This document shows positions 5,187 to 6,847 of a stretch of 6,847 bases of DNA, one piece after another. The stretch comes from Pseudomonadota bacterium (GTDB lineage: Bacteria > Pseudomonadota > Gammaproteobacteria > Burkholderiales > Methylophilaceae), in the NCBI GenBank assembly GCA_023459535.1, contig JAEWTK010000234.1, forward strand, positions 1-6,847. Reading direction: 5' to 3'. Below the pieces are notes generated by a model that saw only the letters and a list, made by a program, of their open reading frames with translations, searched no databases and was not told where the DNA came from. Each line of letters starts with the position of its first letter. The stretch's first letter is position 1. A program made the translations under genes and the position numbers.

Positions 5187-5893
5187 GCCGCTTCGCAGTT
5201 CTTCCGGCCAGGGTATTTGAGGACAGCCGACTTTCCCTCTCTCACTTTAAGGCACTCGGGGTGATTTGCACTCATACCGATAAAAATGGTTGGGCGTGGC
5301 CGAGTGTGTCGCGGATCGCGGCTGTGATTGGGGTGAGTCGGCAGCGGGCAAGTAAGTGCATCCAGGAGATGAAGGACTGGGGCTATCTTGAAATTCGGGC
5401 ACAGAAGAGAAAAACGGATGGGGGTCAGACCTCAAATCTTTATCGAGTGATCATGGATTACGGGGATCCAGTTGCACCCCCTGCAACTTCTGAGGTTACA
5501 CCCCCTGCAACTTCTAAGGTTGCACCCCCTGCAACTTCTGAGGTTGCACCAAGAACTATCCCATTTCAACTATCCCAAAGAACCACCACCCCCCCTACCC
5601 CCCCAGCGGGGGAGGTGGTGGACTTTGATGTGGATGAGGTGGTTGCGGCAGAACTCTGGGATATGGAGCAGGCGGGCAGGACAATCGGCCCTGGCCTCGA
5701 AGCCCACATCAGGAAACGTCTTGCTAACGGCTTGACCGATCGCGATTGGGCAAGCCTTGAGGCCTTCCGGCAGCACAAGCAGCGGCGACAAGAAATGTTT
5801 GCGCTGCCTGCTTTGCCTGATCCAAAGCCGGGAGAAAAATTTGAGCTACGGCGGGCGGAGGTGAGAGCTGTCCTTGGAAGAAGCCAGCTCTAA
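5183..5893 (+). CDS. Winged-helix replication-initiator-like protein with internal PPATSEVA repeats
   Basis: 236 residues. The N-terminal half (about 1-90) is a winged helix-turn-helix of the kind seen in phage and plasmid replication proteins: a helix at LSLSHFKALGVICTHTD, the sequence NGWAWPSVSRIAAVIGVSRQRASKCIQEM (35-63) covering the turn and recognition helix, then DWGYLEIRAQKR and a QTSNLYRV wing strand. Residues 97-122 are three 8-residue repeats (VAPPATSE, VTPPATSK, VAPPATSE), whose DNA forms iteron-like repeats. A threonine/proline-rich linker (about 133-142) leads to a helical C-terminal part (150-205; AHIRKRL, GLTDRDWASLEAFRQHKQRRQ). The plan resembles lambda O: N-terminal origin-binding domain, middle origin segment, C-terminal partner-binding region. 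GGAGG at 5171-5175, seven bases before ATG, and the ATGA overlap fix the start. No helicase or primase motif is present. A transcription regulator remains possible. Confidence 0.75.
   Translation: MSRFAVLPARVFEDSRLSLSHFKALGVICTHTDKNGWAWPSVSRIAAVIGVSRQRASKCIQEMKDWGYLEIRAQKRKTDGGQTSNLYRVIMDYGDPVAPPATSEVTPPATSKVAPPATSEVAPRTIPFQLSQRTTTPPTPPAGEVVDFDVDEVVAAELWDMEQAGRTIGPGLEAHIRKRLANGLTDRDWASLEAFRQHKQRRQEMFALPALPDPKPGEKFELRRAEVRAVLGRSQL
5471..5550. repeat. Three and one-third 24-bp tandem repeats with internal inverted repeats (candidate iterons/origin)
   Basis: Units lie at 5471-5494, 5495-5518 and 5519-5542, with an 8-bp partial to 5550. Units 1 and 3 are identical; unit 2 differs at two bases (a G-to-A inside the first arm and one near the end). 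Each unit contains GTTGCA-CCCCC-TGCAAC, a 6-bp inverted repeat around five C. The first arm recurs in the partial unit. They lie in frame in the initiator gene, as lambda ori does in gene O. An isolated core ACCCCCTGCAA recurs at 5951-5961. Confidence 0.85.
5583..5621. repeat. Strong GC hairpin with C tracts inside the initiator gene
   Basis: CCACCACC (5583-5590) pairs with GGTGGTGG (5614-5621). After one mismatch, four C-G pairs and a T-G wobble extend the stem around a C-rich loop (5597-5607). It begins 32 bp after the last repeat unit and encodes the Thr/Pro linker. It could be an origin secondary structure or simply low-complexity coding sequence. Confidence 0.6.
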
Positions 5894-5926
5894 AGGGCTG
5901 AGGGGTGAGGCTTGAACCCCAAAACC

Positions 5927-5950
5927 TTGGGGGCCGTTGCTGGCCCCCAA
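5927..5950. repeat. 9-bp stem-loop after the initiator gene
   Basis: TTGGGGGCC, a 6-base loop and GGCCCCCAA form a perfect 9-bp stem, 33 bases after the initiator stop. No T run follows, so it is not a standard terminator on the plus strand, though it may slow polymerase or protect the transcript end. Confidence 0.6.
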
Positions 5951-5973
5951 ACCCCCTGCAAGAGAGAAAGGGT

Positions 5974-5997
5974 CTGAAGGCCGGCGCCGGCCTTCAG
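5974..5997. repeat. 24-bp perfect palindrome
   Basis: CTGAAGGCCGGC is followed directly by its exact reverse complement, with no spacer. As RNA it gives a 10-bp stem with a GCGC loop, and ATTAATTT follows at 6001-6008, so a weak terminator role is possible. As DNA it is a symmetric site for a dimeric protein or a cruciform. Confidence 0.65.
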
Positions 5998-6065
5998 GCT
6001 ATTAATTTCGTCGCTGTAACTACATTACATGTCGGCAGTAAACCCTGCTCTTAAACGGCCTACGC

Positions 6066-6088
6066 CCCACTGCAAAAGCGGCAGTGGG
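6066..6088. repeat. 8-bp stem-loop
   Basis: CCCACTGC (6066-6073) and GCAGTGGG (6081-6088) pair perfectly around a 7-base loop. No T run follows. Confidence 0.55.
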
Positions 6089-6148
6089 TCCCCTCCATTT
6101 ACGCACCCCCAAGGGGGCAAGGGGTTGACAGCCAACATGTAATACAGC

Positions 6149-6162
6149 TGGCAATGTTGCCA
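6149..6162. repeat. Palindrome TGGCAA-TG-TTGCCA
   Basis: A perfect 6-bp inverted repeat with a 2-bp centre. It lies 18 bases after a consensus TTGACA (6125-6130) that lacks a good -10 at normal distance. It could be an operator for the small operon starting at 6246. Confidence 0.45.
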
Positions 6163-6182
6163 TTGAAAGTGTCGGCACCCCA

Positions 6183-6198
6183 GAAGCGCAAGCGCTTC
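6183..6198. repeat. Palindrome GAAGCGC-AA-GCGCTTC
   Basis: A perfect 7-bp inverted repeat with a 2-bp centre, 35 bases upstream of the Shine-Dalgarno of the next gene. It is a possible operator or leader hairpin. Confidence 0.45.
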
Positions 6199-6245
6199 AG
6201 AGGTCCAACACTTCCATGCAACACAACGCGAAAAGGAGAATTGAG

Positions 6246-6488
6246 ATGATGACTGAGATGTTTTCTGAAGAAACAATTTTTTTGATCAACAGAATGAAGG
6301 CTGGCAGGCTGCTGAGCGATGCAGATCAATGCAGGGTGAGAGAGGAGTTGTTGTCCAAGCTGAAGGAGATCGACGAGACTCTTTGGGAAAGGTCTCATGC
6401 AGAGAATGTGAGGCTTCAGGCCATCACTGGTGAGGTTGTCTTATTGCTGGAAAAAAATCATTTTGAATTATTGGAGGCTCAAAAATGA
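6246..6488 (+). CDS. Small helical protein of unknown function (80 aa)
   Basis: I do not recognise a family. The product is charged and looks almost wholly alpha-helical: EETIFLINRMKAGRLLS, then ADQCRVREELLSKLKEIDETLWERSHAENVRLQ, then EVVLLLEKNHFELLEAQK, with leucine spacing that could form a coiled coil. I chose ATG 6246 because AAGGAG (6233-6238) lies seven bases before it; the upstream in-frame ATG at 6216 has no ribosome site. The stop overlaps the next ATG (6485-6488, ATGA), so the two genes form a coupled pair. It is K/E/L-rich, unlike the proline-rich initiator upstream, and it has no signal peptide or membrane segment. A role in copy control, establishment or a small regulator is possible, but nothing in the sequence decides. 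Confidence 0.65.
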   Translation: MMTEMFSEETIFLINRMKAGRLLSDADQCRVREELLSKLKEIDETLWERSHAENVRLQAITGEVVLLLEKNHFELLEAQK

Positions 6489-6667
6489 ATGTTTACCAAA
6501 TACTCAAAATGCCTCGCCTTGATGATGATGAGATCATCAAGGCAGCTGCTAAATCCAGGAAGCTGGCCAAGGTCTTGAAGAATGCTAGGGATATGGGATT
6601 GGAGGTCTCAGTCATCCACATTCCCCCATGCTTGCCTCCCTGTACAGGTGATCAAGTTGATGGCTAA
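6485..6667 (+). CDS. Small basic protein of unknown function (60 aa), coupled to the gene before it
   Basis: GGAGG at 6473-6477, seven bases before ATG, and the 4-bp ATGA overlap give good support for translation. The N-terminal 40 residues are charged and helical (DDDEIIKAAAKSRKLAKVLKNA, 13-34), followed by a short hydrophobic strand (LEVSVIHI) and a proline/cysteine tail, PPCLPPC (47-53), with two cysteines three residues apart. Two cysteines alone do not make a zinc site unless the protein dimerises. The stop codon lies in the loop of a hairpin at 6659-6674. No family recognised; the real end of the ORF is clear. Confidence 0.6.
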   Translation: MNVYQILKMPRLDDDEIIKAAAKSRKLAKVLKNARDMGLEVSVIHIPPCLPPCTGDQVDG

Positions 6668-6847
6668 CGCCATCGGCAAACGCATCAGACAATATCTATT
6701 GTCTGCCACCGTTTTCCGTTCGTGTTCGCTGTGGCGAACCCCTGCGGCCAGCGGCGGGGCACTGGCCTTGGGAGGCTTCGCCTCTCGGGATTTTTTGCGC
6801 TGGACGCGCTGCAAAATTTCCGATTCACCGCGTTTGCAGGGCTGGAC
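6659..6847. other. Hairpin-rich tail of the window
   Basis: Successive inverted repeats: GATGGC-TAAC-GCCATC (6659-6674), CAGACAAT-ATCT-ATTGTCTG (6686-6705), GTTCGC-TGTG-GCGAAC (6724-6739), GGCCA/TGGCC (6746-6750, 6763-6767), GAGGC-TTC-GCCTC (6772-6784) and CTGCAAA/TTTGCAG (6809-6815, 6833-6839). GCTGGAC occurs at 6799-6804 (as GCTGGA) and again at the right edge. A plus-strand frame from ATG 6660 stays open to the edge (62 codons), but its composition does not look like protein. Confidence 0.5.
6770..6796 (+). terminator. Probable Rho-independent terminator after the two small genes
   Basis: GGGAGGC (6770-6776), loop TTC, GCCTCTC (6780-6786) gives a 7-bp stem with one G-T wobble. GGGA and six T (6791-6796) follow. 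The four-base gap before the T run weakens it. It lies about 100 bases after the last ORF. Confidence 0.45.

Larger units (their letters stand above)
5894..6245. other. Non-coding spacer rich in inverted repeats and GC tracts
   Basis: No convincing gene on either strand. It holds hairpins at 5927-5950, 5974-5997, 6066-6088, 6149-6162 and 6183-6198, a CCCCC-AA-GGGGG element (6106-6117), and a long-range inverted pair ATTACATGT (6024-6032) / ACATGTAAT (6135-6143). The iteron-core copy at 5951-5961 also lies here. The density of symmetry suggests an origin, transfer origin or structured transcript rather than plain spacer. Confidence 0.6.

Noticed and set aside
5471..5550. CRISPR array
   Set aside because: The 24-bp units abut with no spacers and continue an open reading frame.
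6125..6130. Consensus TTGACA as -35 of a promoter for the 6246 gene
   Set aside because: No acceptable -10 occurs at 16-18 bp (the sequence there is CTGGCA-like); TAATAC lies only 9 bp away.
6025..6398. Two overlapping minus-strand open frames (83 and 99 codons)
   Set aside because: They run through the palindromes and opposite the 6246 gene, which has a good ribosome site and coupling; the minus frames lack both.
6660..6847. Plus-strand frame from ATG 6660, open to the window edge
   Set aside because: The ribosome site is only moderate and the translation is rich in R, S, L and G across a row of hairpins, with no recognisable domain. It cannot be judged without the flanking sequence.
4525..6847. 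Retron, abortive-infection or other known defence system
   Set aside because: No reverse transcriptase, nuclease, NTPase or toxin motif can be seen in any frame; the genes read as DNA-binding and replication functions plus unknowns.

Overview
The window looks like a chromosome/mobile-element junction from a Gram-negative proteobacterium. A betaproteobacterium of moderate GC is my best guess, but that rests only on protein style. It carries a Lap-type adhesin-control locus with periplasmic, inner-membrane and outer-membrane proteins, followed by a tRNA gene with an encoded CCA end.

Left part (1-4248), biofilm control. On the minus strand lie lapG (periplasmic cysteine protease) and, 19 bp downstream, the first 350 codons of lapD (membrane c-di-GMP receptor), which runs off the left edge. 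Facing away from them is a 760-residue TolC-family outer-membrane protein with two C-terminal NTF2-like domains, an unusual architecture. In Pseudomonas, LapD holds LapG inactive when c-di-GMP is high. When c-di-GMP falls, LapG clips the large LapA-type adhesin that stays plugged in a TolC-like pore (LapE). The TolC protein here is therefore probably the pore of the same system; the adhesin, ABC transporter and membrane-fusion protein are not in the window. The 182-bp divergent spacer has a good sigma-54-type -24/-12 match pointing at the tolC gene, a short palindrome and a hairpin.

Junction (4249-4524). A tRNA-Leu(UAA) gene is followed by a clean Rho-independent terminator.

Right part (4525-6847), probable integrated replicative element. 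Directly after the tRNA comes an AT-rich stretch with short direct repeats, then a promoter with a 23-bp palindromic operator at its start point. A leader follows with a TTCG-loop hairpin and a 9-codon ORF with a near-perfect Shine-Dalgarno. Then come a 121-residue basic DNA-binding-type protein and, overlapping by ATGA, a 236-residue winged-helix protein that I read as a replication initiator. Its gene contains three and one-third 24-bp repeats, each with an internal inverted repeat. This resembles the origin iterons inside the lambda O gene. A strong hairpin follows 32 bp later.

About 350 bp of non-coding DNA then carry at least five strong inverted repeats, including a perfect 24-bp palindrome and an isolated copy of the iteron core. 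Two small ATGA-coupled genes of unknown function follow. The window ends in another run of hairpins with one terminator-like structure. No integrase, relaxase or second att copy is visible, so integration at the tRNA is inferred from position only.
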